A stretch of 52,253 nt of DNA from an uncultured Flavihumibacter sp. (GCA_946482545.1 CAMLRX010000012.1:1-52253); one strand, 5' to 3'; shown: positions 43,312 through 51,680, counted from the first letter of the stretch. The notes: generated from the sequence alone by a model not told the origin. Numbers and translations are program-made.

Positions 43312-43444
43312 GGTTCGAAATCACGATAAGTTTAGATGGCTCGAAGCGCTCTTTTGATATAATCTTTTCTTCAGTGTAAACACCCTCATCTGAAGAAGAT
43401 TTTCACCAGCAGTGAAAACTTCATTCAAAATCCATCATTCAGCA

Positions 43445-44224
43445 TTACTTCACCAACAGCTCCCTGAAATCCGAACTGTCTCCTTTAAAAACGTTGAAGT
43501 CCACTAAAGAACGGATGCCGTTCACACGACCGGTTTCGCTGTGTTGCCAGAAGTGCCAGGTACGGCCGATGCGGGGACGTTCTTTTTGCAGGTAATGGGC
43601 CACCCAAAGCGGGTATTGGTCAAAATCCTCTCCCAGGTATTTTTCGTAAAACGATACATTCGTGTAAAGGATGGGTTTCACCCCATAATGTACTTCCACG
43701 ATATCAAGCCAGGTTTTTACTTCCGCTTTTATTTTCGCGGTGGCCACGCCGTAAGTCTGTTCCACATCCAGTACCGGGGGTAAATCGCCGGGCTCAAGTT
43801 CTACCGTTCTGATAAAGTTTTCAGCCTGTATCCTGCCGCTTTTGGTTGCGAGGAAGAAGTGGTAGGCGCCGCGTGGCATATTGGCGTCGCCGGCGCGTTT
43901 CCAGTTGCGGCGGAACTGACGGTCCACATTGCCCAGCCCTTCGGTGGCTTTGATGAAGGCAAAGCCGAGCTTGATGCCCTCCACTTCCATTTCTTTTACC
44001 GCTTCCCAGTTGATGGTCTGTTGGTATTTCGAGACATCAATACCGTGGATTTCGTAATTCACGGGCATATCAATGCCGAATTCGGGGTAGCGGATGAACT
44101 TCGCGCGGCGCACTTTCCACCATTCATAGCCAGCAACGCCGAACATCGCCACAATGGAAACGATCATGATCGCAATGAGTATTTTGTAGCCCTTCGGTGT
44201 TTTAGCGGATTTTTTCTTTGCCAT
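43445..44224 (-). CDS. Glycoside hydrolase family 25 (lysozyme-like)
   Basis: A 259-residue protein with one N-terminal membrane helix (about 14-34) and a periplasmic GH25 barrel. The family's conserved acids are present: HGIDVSKYQQTINWE with Asp63, and PPVLDVEQTYG with Asp153 and Glu155. FIKATEGLGNVDRQFRRNW and MPRGAYHFFLATKSGRIQAE are also typical. GH25 enzymes cleave the beta-1,4 bond of peptidoglycan (muramidase). It may act in cell-wall remodelling. It is divergent from the radical SAM gene, whose start is 58 bases away; a TATCTTTG box lies upstream at 44249-44242. Confidence 0.9.
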   Translation of the reverse strand: MAKKKSAKTPKGYKILIAIMIVSIVAMFGVAGYEWWKVRRAKFIRYPEFGIDMPVNYEIHGIDVSKYQQTINWEAVKEMEVEGIKLGFAFIKATEGLGNVDRQFRRNWKRAGDANMPRGAYHFFLATKSGRIQAENFIRTVELEPGDLPPVLDVEQTYGVATAKIKAEVKTWLDIVEVHYGVKPILYTNVSFYEKYLGEDFDQYPLWVAHYLQKERPRIGRTWHFWQHSETGRVNGIRSLVDFNVFKGDSSDFRELLVK

Positions 44225-44241
44225 GAACGGATGGTTGGGTG

Positions 44242-44249
44242 CAAAGATA
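44242..44249 (-). promoter_or_regulatory. -7 box for the GH25 gene
   Basis: TATCTTTG on the minus strand, about 20 bases before the GH25 ATG. No clear TTG at the usual distance. Confidence 0.5.
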
Positions 44250-44268
44250 ATCCACCATCATTATTCCC

Positions 44269-44276
44269 TACCTTTG
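44269..44276 (+). promoter_or_regulatory. -7 box for the radical SAM gene
   Basis: TACCTTTG on the plus strand, six bases before the predicted ATG at 44283, so the mRNA may be nearly leaderless. No TTG 19-20 bases upstream. Confidence 0.4.
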
Positions 44277-44282
44277 AACTTC

Positions 44283-45314
44283 ATGGGACAATTTCACCGA
44301 CACGATGCCATTAACCTGCTTTCCAAACTCACGCCACGCCGTGCCTGGAACATGTTGAAAGTATGGAGCAGCTACCGCATCAGCAGGCTCTCCGGGAAAC
44401 CCGTGCAATGGGGTTACCCTGTTTCGGTATCTTTTGAGCCCACCACTTCCTGCAACCTTCGTTGCCCCGAATGTCCCAGCGGATTGCGCGCTTTTACCCG
44501 CCCAACGGGTATGCTGAACCGCGATTTCTTCCGAGAAACAATCGACGATATTTATAAGGACCTGCTGTACCTCATCTTTTATTTCCAGGGAGAACCTTAC
44601 CTGAACCCGGATTTCCTGGACATGGTTAAATATGCTTCTTCCAAAAAAGTATATACCGCCACCTCTACAAACGCCCATTACCTTACGGAAGTGAATGCAC
44701 GCAAAACAGTGGAAAGCGGACTCGACAGGCTTATTATTTCCATTGATGGCACCACGCAGGAAGTGTACAAACAATACCGGGTGGGCGGTAATCTCGAAAA
44801 AGTGATACAGGGGGCAAAGAACATTGTGCAGGCCAAAAAAGAAATGAACAGCAAAAAGCCCTTTGTGGTGTTCCAGTTTCTTGTTGTACGTCCGAACGAG
44901 CACCAGCTTGAGGAGGTAAAACAACTCGCAAAGGAAGTGGGCGTGGATGATGTGTGGTTCAAAACAGCCCAGGTGTATGATTATGAAAACGACCCGCACC
45001 AACTGATTCCCCAGAACCCGAAATACAGTCGGTACAAACGTTTGCCCAATGGGGAAACCATTCAGAAAAACAAGCTGGAAAACCATTGCTGGAAACTCTG
45101 GCACGCCAACGTGATTACCTGGGATGGACTTGTAGTGCCCTGCTGTTTCGATAAAGATGCCCTGCACCGACTCGGAAACCTGCGCCACCAAAGCTTCCGC
45201 GAAATATGGAAGAACCCCGCCTACATTGATTTCAGAAGGCAACTGCTGACGGGAAGAAAGAACATTGACATCTGTGCGAACTGCAGCGAAGGCACCCGCG
45301 TGTGGGAATCCTGA
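44283..45314 (+). CDS. Radical SAM/SPASM domain protein
   Basis: A 343-residue radical SAM enzyme. The 4Fe-4S motif in SCNLRCPECPSG has Cys57, Cys61 and Cys64. Core strands include LLYLIFYFQGEPYLNPDFLD and LDRLIISIDGTTQEVYKQYR. A SPASM-type C-terminal region binds extra clusters: CWKLWHANVITWDGLVVPCC and ICANCSEGTRVW. Such enzymes modify peptides or other substrates, or mature other proteins; no precursor peptide gene was recognised nearby. ATG 44283 is chosen from family similarity; an in-frame ATG at 44223 would overlap the divergent GH25 gene. The chosen ATG is only six bases after a -7 box. Confidence 0.88.
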   Translation: MGQFHRHDAINLLSKLTPRRAWNMLKVWSSYRISRLSGKPVQWGYPVSVSFEPTTSCNLRCPECPSGLRAFTRPTGMLNRDFFRETIDDIYKDLLYLIFYFQGEPYLNPDFLDMVKYASSKKVYTATSTNAHYLTEVNARKTVESGLDRLIISIDGTTQEVYKQYRVGGNLEKVIQGAKNIVQAKKEMNSKKPFVVFQFLVVRPNEHQLEEVKQLAKEVGVDDVWFKTAQVYDYENDPHQLIPQNPKYSRYKRLPNGETIQKNKLENHCWKLWHANVITWDGLVVPCCFDKDALHRLGNLRHQSFREIWKNPAYIDFRRQLLTGRKNIDICANCSEGTRVWES

Positions 45315-45329
45315 CACATATTCCGTACA

Positions 45330-45359
45330 TTCACACATAACGATTATACCCTATTTTTG
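45330..45359 (+). promoter_or_regulatory. Promoter of marR
   Basis: TTC (for TTG) at 45330-45332, a 19-base spacer and TATTTTTG at 45352-45359. The MarR ATG is 23 bases downstream. Confidence 0.5.
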
Positions 45360-45381
45360 CACGCGAAGAAGAAGCATAATT

Positions 45382-45837
45382 ATGGGAATTGAGAAGGATA
45401 TTAACCAGTCGGTTTTCAGGAATGAGCACCAGAAAGCGCTCATCAATATTATTTATACCCACAACTGGATGATGGAAAAAATGAAAGCCATGTTTGGGAA
45501 AGAAGACCTGACGCCCCAGCAGTTCAATATCCTCCGTATTCTTCGTGGTGCACTGCCAGAACCACTTTCCACCCTTCAGATCAGGAACCGTATGCTCGAT
45601 AAAATGAGCGACACCAGCCGCATCGTGGACAGGCTTGTGGCCAAAGGTCTTGCTAAAAAATCGACCTGCCGCGAAGACAAACGCCTTGTTGATGTTACCA
45701 TCACCCCGAAAGGAAAAAAAATACTGGAAAAATTTGATGAGATGGAGGAAGAAATGGACAGCCTGATGGGCCATATCTCTTCCGATGAAGCAAAAACACT
45801 GAACGGTATTCTTGACCGGATGCGCAACTCCCAATAA
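45382..45837 (+). CDS. MarR family transcriptional regulator
   Basis: A 151-residue winged-helix regulator. The core is LTPQQFNILRILRGALPEPL, STLQIRNRMLDKMSDTSRIV (recognition helix) and DRLVAKGLAKKSTCREDKRL, then VDVTITPKGKKILEKFDEME, the MarR wing with the conserved D-R/R-x-x-x-D-R pattern. It probably represses its own transcript or nearby genes in response to small molecules or redox state; the ligand is unknown. ATG 45382 is preferred over an open frame reaching back into the radical SAM gene. The GHL10 glycosidase gene begins 21 bases later, so the two are likely co-transcribed. Confidence 0.92.
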   Translation: MGIEKDINQSVFRNEHQKALINIIYTHNWMMEKMKAMFGKEDLTPQQFNILRILRGALPEPLSTLQIRNRMLDKMSDTSRIVDRLVAKGLAKKSTCREDKRLVDVTITPKGKKILEKFDEMEEEMDSLMGHISSDEAKTLNGILDRMRNSQ

Positions 45838-45857
45838 CTTTTACACGTCCAATAACT

Positions 45858-47414
45858 ATGCAAAAAGCGATGCTATTGCCGGCCCTGCTGGCCACCTTTT
45901 TATTTTTCAGTTCTGCACAGGCGCAGCAGTTTCCAAAATATGAAATGCGCGCCGCATGGATCGCCACGGTGGACAATATCGACTGGCCTTCACGTGGAAA
46001 TTATGATCCTGAAAAGCAACAGCAGGAATTCAAAACCCTGCTCGATATGCACCAGCGCAACGGTATGAACGCCGTGGTGGTGCAGGTTCGTCCCGCAACA
46101 GACGCGTTCTATCCCTCCGAATATGAACCCTGGAGCGAATGGCTCACCGGCAAACAAGGGCGTGCGCCGCAACCTTATTACGACCCGCTCGCTTTTATGG
46201 TGGAAGAAACACACAAACGCGGGATGGAATTTCACGCGTGGTTCAACCCCTACCGCGCGGTATTCAATATCAGAACATCTTCCATTGCGCCTGATCATAT
46301 TTCGAGGAAGAAACCGGAATGGTTCCTGACGTATGGCGATAAAAAATATTTTGACCCCGGTAATCCAGAAGTTCGGAAACACCTTACCGAAGTGATCAGC
46401 GATGTGGTGAGACGATACGATATTGATGCCGTTCATTTCGACGACTACTTCTATCCTTACCGCATTCCCGGAAAAGAATTTCCCGACTATGCTTCTTATA
46501 AAAAATACGGCAACAACCTTTCCCGCGACGATTGGCGCAGGAGCAATACCGACAGCATCATACACAATCTTTTCACGGCTATCCGCACGGAAAAACCCTG
46601 GGTAAAATTCGGGGTAAGTCCGTTCGGGGTATGGAGAAACAACGATAAGGACCCCGATGGATCACCAACAAAGGGTGGTCTATCCAACTATGACGACCTT
46701 TACGCAGATATTCTTTTGTGGCTGGAACTCGGATGGATCGATTATGTTGTGCCGCAGTTGTACTGGGAACGTGGCCATAAGTTAGTTGCCTATGAAATCC
46801 TGTTAGACTGGTGGGCGGGATTTGCTTATGGAAAACACCTGTACATTGGTCATGGCCTATACCGCACCCAGGAAAATGTTACCGCGGCCTGGCGCAACAA
46901 ACAGGAACTCCCGGAACAGATCAGGCTGCTGCGCGAATACCCGGAAGTGCAGGGCAGCATGTATTTCAGCACCAAATCGTTCCTCAATAATCCGAATGGC
47001 TGGAACGATTCATTAAGGCTGAATTATTACAAATACAAAGCGCTCGTTCCCTCCATGTCCTGGATGGACACCACCCGGCCCGAAGTGCCTTCCGTTGAAG
47101 AAGTGGAAATAAAAGAAAATAAAGCTGTTTTCTTTGTTAAACGGCTTTCCCAACAACGGCCCATAAGAGGATTTGTCCTTTACAGAGGTGGCAATGAAGC
47201 CGAATTGAAGCTGAAAAGTGCTGAACAACTGAGGGCAGTTAACTTCAGCAGCGATTCGTGCTCTTTCGAAGAAGTGATCCCCGAAATGGCAAAAGAGATG
47301 CTGTTCCAGGTTTGCGCCATTAGCCACAACAGCGTGGAAAGCGCCCCAAGCGTCACCATCCGGATCATTAAAACTGCGAACAACACGTGGGAAGTTGCCG
47401 AAATCTTACCCTAG
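45858..47414 (+). CDS. GHL10 (DUF187) family glycoside-hydrolase-like protein
   Basis: A 518-residue exported protein (signal peptide MLLPALLATFLFFSSAQAQ). The GHL10 TIM barrel spans about 25-400: YEMRAAWIATVDNIDWPSRG, GMNAVVVQVRPATDAFYPSE, GMEFHAWFNPYRAVF and YDIDAVHFDDYFYPYRIPGK, with WIDYVVPQLYWERGHK. The D-D pair in HFDDYFYPY and the W-x-N-P-Y block are typical of this family. A C-terminal beta-rich part (VEEVEIKENKAVFFVKRLS) follows. Members are putative glycosidases, some linked to cell-wall or capsular material. Substrate unknown. Confidence 0.9.
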   Translation: MQKAMLLPALLATFLFFSSAQAQQFPKYEMRAAWIATVDNIDWPSRGNYDPEKQQQEFKTLLDMHQRNGMNAVVVQVRPATDAFYPSEYEPWSEWLTGKQGRAPQPYYDPLAFMVEETHKRGMEFHAWFNPYRAVFNIRTSSIAPDHISRKKPEWFLTYGDKKYFDPGNPEVRKHLTEVISDVVRRYDIDAVHFDDYFYPYRIPGKEFPDYASYKKYGNNLSRDDWRRSNTDSIIHNLFTAIRTEKPWVKFGVSPFGVWRNNDKDPDGSPTKGGLSNYDDLYADILLWLELGWIDYVVPQLYWERGHKLVAYEILLDWWAGFAYGKHLYIGHGLYRTQENVTAAWRNKQELPEQIRLLREYPEVQGSMYFSTKSFLNNPNGWNDSLRLNYYKYKALVPSMSWMDTTRPEVPSVEEVEIKENKAVFFVKRLSQQRPIRGFVLYRGGNEAELKLKSAEQLRAVNFSSDSCSFEEVIPEMAKEMLFQVCAISHNSVESAPSVTIRIIKTANNTWEVAEILP

Positions 47415-47555
47415 AACTTAGAATCAATATTATTATTTATGTTATCGATTTTGTCTATTGAAGAATAGAGAAAAGAAATACTCAACAGAAACTGCCACAG
47501 CAAAGGGTTTCACGTGATCTTTCCTTTCATATTAAAAAAAGAAAGTTTCCTGATT

Positions 47556-47585
47556 TTGATTTGAAGTTGAACTGGCGGAAATTTG
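47556..47585 (+). promoter_or_regulatory. Promoter of the peroxiredoxin gene
   Basis: TTG at 47556-47558, a 19-base spacer and GAAATTTG at 47578-47585, one mismatch from TAnnTTTG. The ATG is 23 bases downstream. Confidence 0.55.
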
Positions 47586-47607
47586 CAGCGCTAAAACAAG
47601 CTAATAC

Positions 47608-48162
47608 ATGCAAAACACAACCTTGTCGCTCGGCGCGCAATTTCCCGGATTCAACAAGAAAGCAGTAGTATCCATTGAGAAAGGAAAAGAGTTTTATGAT
47701 CTTTCTTACGATGAGATCAAAAACGCAGGAAAATGGATGGTGATGTTCTGGTGGCCGAAAGACTTTACTTTCGTTTGTCCTACAGAGATCGCAGAATTCA
47801 ACAAACACTACCAGGACTTCGCCGACCGCGATGCAGTACTGGTGGGCGCTTCCACCGACAGTGAGTTCGTTCACGCTGCCTGGAGAAGGGACCACGAAGA
47901 CCTTCGCGACCTGCAATTTCCTATGCTGGCCGATACTTCCAAATCACTGGCCGAACAACTCGGTATCCTGGAAGCGGAAGAAAAGATCGCCTACCGCGCC
48001 ACTTTCATCGTTGACCCCCAGGGCATCGTTCGCTGGGTATCTCTCTACGACCTGAACGTTGGCCGTAACGTGAAAGAAGTGATCCGCGTACTCGACGCAC
48101 TGCAAACAGATGAACTTTGCCCCTGCAACTGGCAGAAAGGTGAAGCCACACTGACCGCATAA
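47608..48162 (+). CDS. AhpC/TSA family peroxiredoxin
   Basis: A 184-residue thiol peroxidase reducing hydrogen peroxide and organic peroxides in the cytoplasm. The peroxidatic Cys57 lies in FTFVCPTEIAEFNK. The late LCPCNW (Cys171 and Cys173) contains the resolving Cys, typical of AhpC. Further peroxiredoxin features are WWPKDFTFVC, GASTDSEFVHAAWRRDHEDL and FIVDPQGIVRW. A two-gene unit with an AhpD-like protein follows, but a 16-bp stem in between may regulate the ratio of the two transcripts. No OxyR-type site was recognised. Confidence 0.95.
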   Translation: MQNTTLSLGAQFPGFNKKAVVSIEKGKEFYDLSYDEIKNAGKWMVMFWWPKDFTFVCPTEIAEFNKHYQDFADRDAVLVGASTDSEFVHAAWRRDHEDLRDLQFPMLADTSKSLAEQLGILEAEEKIAYRATFIVDPQGIVRWVSLYDLNVGRNVKEVIRVLDALQTDELCPCNWQKGEATLTA

Positions 48163-48180
48163 TTTTTTCTTTATCTTCTT

Positions 48181-48253
48181 AAGGAACCGGCTATCCCAGC
48201 ACAACACAAGAAACAACAGCCCGGATGAACGACCCAGGATAGCCGGTTTCCTT
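48181..48253 (+). terminator. Long-stem hairpin between the peroxiredoxin and AhpD-like genes
   Basis: AAGGAACCGGCTATCC (48181-48196) pairs with GGATAGCCGGTTTCCTT (48237-48253), with one bulged base and a 40-base loop. A weak T/C run follows. It may partially terminate, or be cleaved, giving different mRNA levels of the two genes. Confidence 0.5.
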
Positions 48254-48272
48254 TCTCCTCAAATTTACTACC

Positions 48273-48866
48273 ATGATGTTCGGAACCGCAAATACTACGG
48301 ACAATGCTGTTGCATTGCTCCAGGACCTCGGCATTGATTCAGCAGCCGTTACGCCTTCCCTCAAATTACTCGCGGCTACAGATGCCCGTTACCTTAAAGA
48401 CCTGAAGATCAATATTACCAATTCCCTTCAGGCCGAGAGTCTGCCAAGGAAAGAAGCTTACCTCATTGCTTATGCCGTGGCCGTAAACGAAAAGAATACA
48501 CTGCTCCAGGAAGCGTTCACCGCAAAGGCAAAAGAAGAAGGTGCAACGGATAAGGAACTGGCCGAAGTGATCAGTTGTACCTCACTGATGACCGCCAACA
48601 ATGTTTATTACCGCTTCCGCCATTTTATGCACGAAGAGTTCTACAATACCGCTCCCGCAGGTATCCGCATGAGTATTATGGCCAATCCAGTGCTGGGCAA
48701 GGAATTGTTCGAAACCATCAGCCTGGTGGTGAGCGCAGTGAATGGTTGTGAAATGTGCGTGACTTCACACGAGAAGAACATTGTATTGCACGGGGCTTCG
48801 AAGCAAAAGATCCACGATGCGGTACGTTTAGGGGCTGTGGTACGGAGTCTCGCAGTGTTGTTGTAA
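48273..48866 (+). CDS. AhpD-like carboxymuconolactone decarboxylase family protein
   Basis: A 197-residue all-helical protein of the AhpD/CMD family. The redox and proton-relay motif E-X11-C-X2-C-X3-H is intact: Glu147, Cys159, Cys162 and His166 (in VNGCEMCVTSHEKN). AhpD proteins reduce AhpC-type peroxiredoxins, matching the upstream gene. The N-terminal half (MMFGTANTTDNAVALLQDLG and IAYAVAVNEKNTLLQEAFTA) is a helical repeat common in the family. Two adjacent ATGs at 48273 and 48276 are possible. No other AhpF-type reductase gene is nearby, so it is the likely electron donor. Confidence 0.92.
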   Translation: MMFGTANTTDNAVALLQDLGIDSAAVTPSLKLLAATDARYLKDLKINITNSLQAESLPRKEAYLIAYAVAVNEKNTLLQEAFTAKAKEEGATDKELAEVISCTSLMTANNVYYRFRHFMHEEFYNTAPAGIRMSIMANPVLGKELFETISLVVSAVNGCEMCVTSHEKNIVLHGASKQKIHDAVRLGAVVRSLAVLL

Positions 48867-48883
48867 GAGGTTCTCGCAATTGC

Positions 48884-49103
48884 TTCACGCAAAGACGCAA
48901 AGGAGCAAGGACGCAAGGAGTGGTTTAATTTTGGAATGGTTGAATAAGGGCGCACTTTATGAGCATGTTTTTGCTGCTTAATAAGCAGCATCACAATCTA
49001 TTGTTCTCGCGTAATGAGATACACAAGGAATGCAAACAAACAAGGCTTTGCGTCCTTGCTACTTTGCGTCTGCGCAGTGCACAGCACAAAGCAGTTGCGT
49101 GAA
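48884..49103. repeat. Inverted repeat element, CGCAAAGGAGCAAGGACGC family, copy B
   Basis: The arm at 48884-48920 matches the inverted arm at 49046-49070 plus 49095-49103. The second arm is split by about 24 extra bases. The centre holds a TGCTGCTTA/ATAAGCAGCA palindrome (48971-48990). It lies between the AhpD-like gene and the pcrA gene, which are convergent. Compare copy A at 36777-36949. Confidence 0.65.
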
Positions 49104-49123
49104 AAAATACTTCTTCTCAGAAC

Positions 49124-51469
49124 CTACCCCACTATCCGCAGCTTCGCATAATTCAGCATAATCTTTTTCTCCCCGTTGTGCTGAAAATTAATCGTGGCAA
49201 TCGGGTTGTGCGCGGAGCCTTCCAACTTGGCCACAGTTCCGAACCCAAACTTCTGGTGTTCCACCTGTTGGCCCGCCTGTAAGTTGCTGGTATCACTGGC
49301 AACAAAATCGGTTGAAGGCACATGTTCCACCACTTTGGCGGGCGCCGGGGGCGGCATGTACGCCGGTTTGGTATCCTTTCTTTTGGCTGGCGGCGGACCA
49401 TACATTTTTTCAGCCTGGGCAGCTGCGCCAAAACCACCTTTCATTCTTTCGAAAGCTGAACCTCCGGTAAAAGAGGCACCCTGGTTGCGGGCACCACCAC
49501 CTGAGTAGCTGCGGTCGAGGTATTCATCGGGAATTTCTTCGAGGAAACGACTGGGTTCATTCTGCACCAGTTGTCCAAAGCGGTAACGACTATTTGCATA
49601 AGAAATCCATAACCTGGTTTTCGCGCGGGTAACAACTACATAAAACAACCGCCGTTCCTCTTCCAGTTCCTCTCTGGTATTGATGGACATGGCACTGGGA
49701 AACAATGTTTCTTCGAGACCCACAGAAAATACAACCGGAAACTCAAGCCCCTTCGCCGCGTGGATGGTCATCAGTTTCACGACATCGGCATTCTCATCTT
49801 CGTCGTTATCGGCATCCGTGAGCAGTGTGATCTGCTGGAGGTAAGCCCCGAGTGATTTATCCACCTGCTCTCCATCTTCCGTATCGGGGGTTTCGGTGAA
49901 CTCCTTGATAGAGTTCAGCAATTCCTGCACGTTCTCGTAACGCGCCAGGCCCTCTGATGTTTTATCGGAGAAAAGTTCTTTCACCATGTTGGTATGCTTG
50001 CCCACCTGCTGTGCCACATCGTAAGCATTCTTATCGTTCAGTAAGGCACGGAAATACTTTATCATCTGAACAAACTGCTGGATCGACTCCAGCGTACCCG
50101 CCTTGAAACCAAATTCTCCGGCTCTTTCCAGCACCTGCCACATAGAGATATTCTGCTCATTGGCAACGATCACCGCTTTTTCAACGGTGGTCTTCCCGAT
50201 TCCCCTGGCGGGGTAGTTGATAATCCGTTTCAGTCCTTCCTCATCCTGGCCGTTCACGATGATACGTAGGTAGGCCACGAAGTCGCGGATTTCCTTCCTT
50301 TGATAGAAGGACATGCCGCCGAATATTTTATAGGGGATGGCTTTTCTTCTCAGGCTCTCTTCAAATGCACGGCTCTGCGCATTCGTTCTATAGAGAATCG
50401 CGAAATCGCGGTTGTTGAAATGGTTGCGCAGCTTCTGTTCCTGGATGGTATCTGCAACGAAATGTCCTTCTTCATTATCGCTCATCGTACGGACCAGCCT
50501 GATCTTTTCGCCCTGGGCATTGTCGGTCCAGAGGTTTTTAGGAATCTGTCCTTTGTTGTTGCTGATGATTTCGTTGGCAACGTTCAGGATATTCTGCGTG
50601 CAGCGGTAGTTCTGTTCCAGTTTCACCACTTTTACATCATCATAATCTTTCTGGAACTGGAGGATATTTTCGATGGTAGCCCCCCGGAAAGAGTAGATAC
50701 TTTGCGCATCATCACCTACCACACAGATGTTTTCGTGCATGGCTGCGAGCAACTTGATGATGGCGTACTGGGCGGGGTTGGTATCCTGGTACTCATCTAC
50801 GAGTATGTATTTGAACTTATGCTGGTATTTGTGCAGCGCATCCGGCTGCGTGTTCAGCAGTTCATACATTTTCAGCAGCAGGTCGTCGAAGTCCATCGCG
50901 CCGTTTTTGAAACACCTTTTCACGTATGCGTCAAAGATGCGGGCGATCTCCGGCCGGTTCTGCCGCATATCTTCCTGCTGAATATAATAATCGGTGGCAT
51001 ATTCTGCGGGGCCAACGAGTGCGTTTTTTGCTCCTGAAATCCTGCTGTGCACTACATTGGGTTTGTAGTGCTTGTCGTCGAGATTCATTTCATTGATCAC
51101 CGTTTTCAGCACGCTCCTTGAATCGTCGGTATCGTATATCGTGAAGTTGTTGGGGTACCCGATGTTGTGGGCTTCCCCGCGCAGAATCCGCGCGAAAACA
51201 CTGTGGAAAGTACCCACATATAAATTGCGCGCCTCGCTGTTGCCGAGAATCTTTCCAATCCTTTCCTTCATTTCCGCCGCGGCCTTATTGGTAAAGGTAA
51301 GGGCGAGTATGTTGAACGCGTCCACCCCCTGTGCCATGAGGTGGGCAATACGGGTGGTGAGTACTTTGGTTTTTCCGCTGCCGGCGCCGGCAACAATCAT
51401 GATGGGTCCGTCTTTATGCAATACAGCTTCTCTTTGCTGCTCATTCAATCCTTCCAGGTAATTAAACAT
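49124..51469 (-). CDS. pcrA: ATP-dependent DNA helicase PcrA/UvrD
   Basis: A 781-residue superfamily 1A 3'-5' helicase. Motif I (Walker A) is IMIVAGAGSGKTKVLTTR, residues 28-34 (GAGSGKT). Motif Ia is LALTFTNKAAAEMKERI, motif II ILVDEYQDTNPAQYAIIKLL, motif III GDDAQSIYSFRGATIENIL, motif IV LEQNYRCTQNIL, motif V MTIHAAKGLEFPVVFSVGLE and motif VI RRLFYVVVTRAKTRLWISYA. A C-terminal tudor-like tail (QKFGFGTVAKLEGSAHNPIA) is typical of PcrA. It acts in nucleotide-excision and mismatch repair, and removes RecA or stalled complexes. It is intact and full length. Confidence 0.96.
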   Translation of the reverse strand: MFNYLEGLNEQQREAVLHKDGPIMIVAGAGSGKTKVLTTRIAHLMAQGVDAFNILALTFTNKAAAEMKERIGKILGNSEARNLYVGTFHSVFARILRGEAHNIGYPNNFTIYDTDDSRSVLKTVINEMNLDDKHYKPNVVHSRISGAKNALVGPAEYATDYYIQQEDMRQNRPEIARIFDAYVKRCFKNGAMDFDDLLLKMYELLNTQPDALHKYQHKFKYILVDEYQDTNPAQYAIIKLLAAMHENICVVGDDAQSIYSFRGATIENILQFQKDYDDVKVVKLEQNYRCTQNILNVANEIISNNKGQIPKNLWTDNAQGEKIRLVRTMSDNEEGHFVADTIQEQKLRNHFNNRDFAILYRTNAQSRAFEESLRRKAIPYKIFGGMSFYQRKEIRDFVAYLRIIVNGQDEEGLKRIINYPARGIGKTTVEKAVIVANEQNISMWQVLERAGEFGFKAGTLESIQQFVQMIKYFRALLNDKNAYDVAQQVGKHTNMVKELFSDKTSEGLARYENVQELLNSIKEFTETPDTEDGEQVDKSLGAYLQQITLLTDADNDEDENADVVKLMTIHAAKGLEFPVVFSVGLEETLFPSAMSINTREELEEERRLFYVVVTRAKTRLWISYANSRYRFGQLVQNEPSRFLEEIPDEYLDRSYSGGGARNQGASFTGGSAFERMKGGFGAAAQAEKMYGPPPAKRKDTKPAYMPPPAPAKVVEHVPSTDFVASDTSNLQAGQQVEHQKFGFGTVAKLEGSAHNPIATINFQHNGEKKIMLNYAKLRIVG

Positions 51470-51514
51470 GGGTGCAATTTACGAAGGAATTGCGTACCCC
51501 GGTGCCACCGGTAT

Positions 51515-51680
51515 AGCGGTGCCACCGGGTACCGTGTTTTTCTGCTGATGTTCACCGTGTTAATCTTTTGGAAGAAAAGGCCCTTGGGCGTGAAATCCGC
51601 AAAATCGGTGCCACCGACGTTGTTTTCCGTTACCCGAATCAGTGTTTTGCCAGGAAGCCCTTCCGTTATTTTCTTTCAGT
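51515..51680. repeat. Dispersed intergenic repeat, copy 2
   Basis: Contains AGCGGTGCCACCGGGTACCG (from 51515), GTGTTAATCTTTT (51557-51569), the 24-base motif at 51606-51629 and a CCGTTATT block near 51661. Same order and orientation as positions 1-185. An extra inverted GGTGCCACC copy is just upstream at 51501. Non-coding. Confidence 0.6.

Larger units (their letters stand above)
42963..43444. other. Intergenic region of 480 bases framed by repeats
   Basis: Non-coding and A+T-rich. It is framed by inverted copies of the TTGAATGNTGGATTTTG family (42970-43027, itself a hairpin, and 43422-43446). It contains one reversed copy of the 24-base dispersed motif (43288-43311), a palindrome CTTTATC/GATAAAG near 43174-43188, an imperfect hairpin near 43357-43400 and a TTTTCAC/GTGAAAA hairpin near 43400-43418, which may end the GH25 transcript. 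Confidence 0.5.

Noticed and set aside
44268..45338. 356-codon frame antisense to the radical SAM gene
   Set aside because: The sense strand has the CX3CX2C motif and SPASM region; the antisense product is unlike any protein family.
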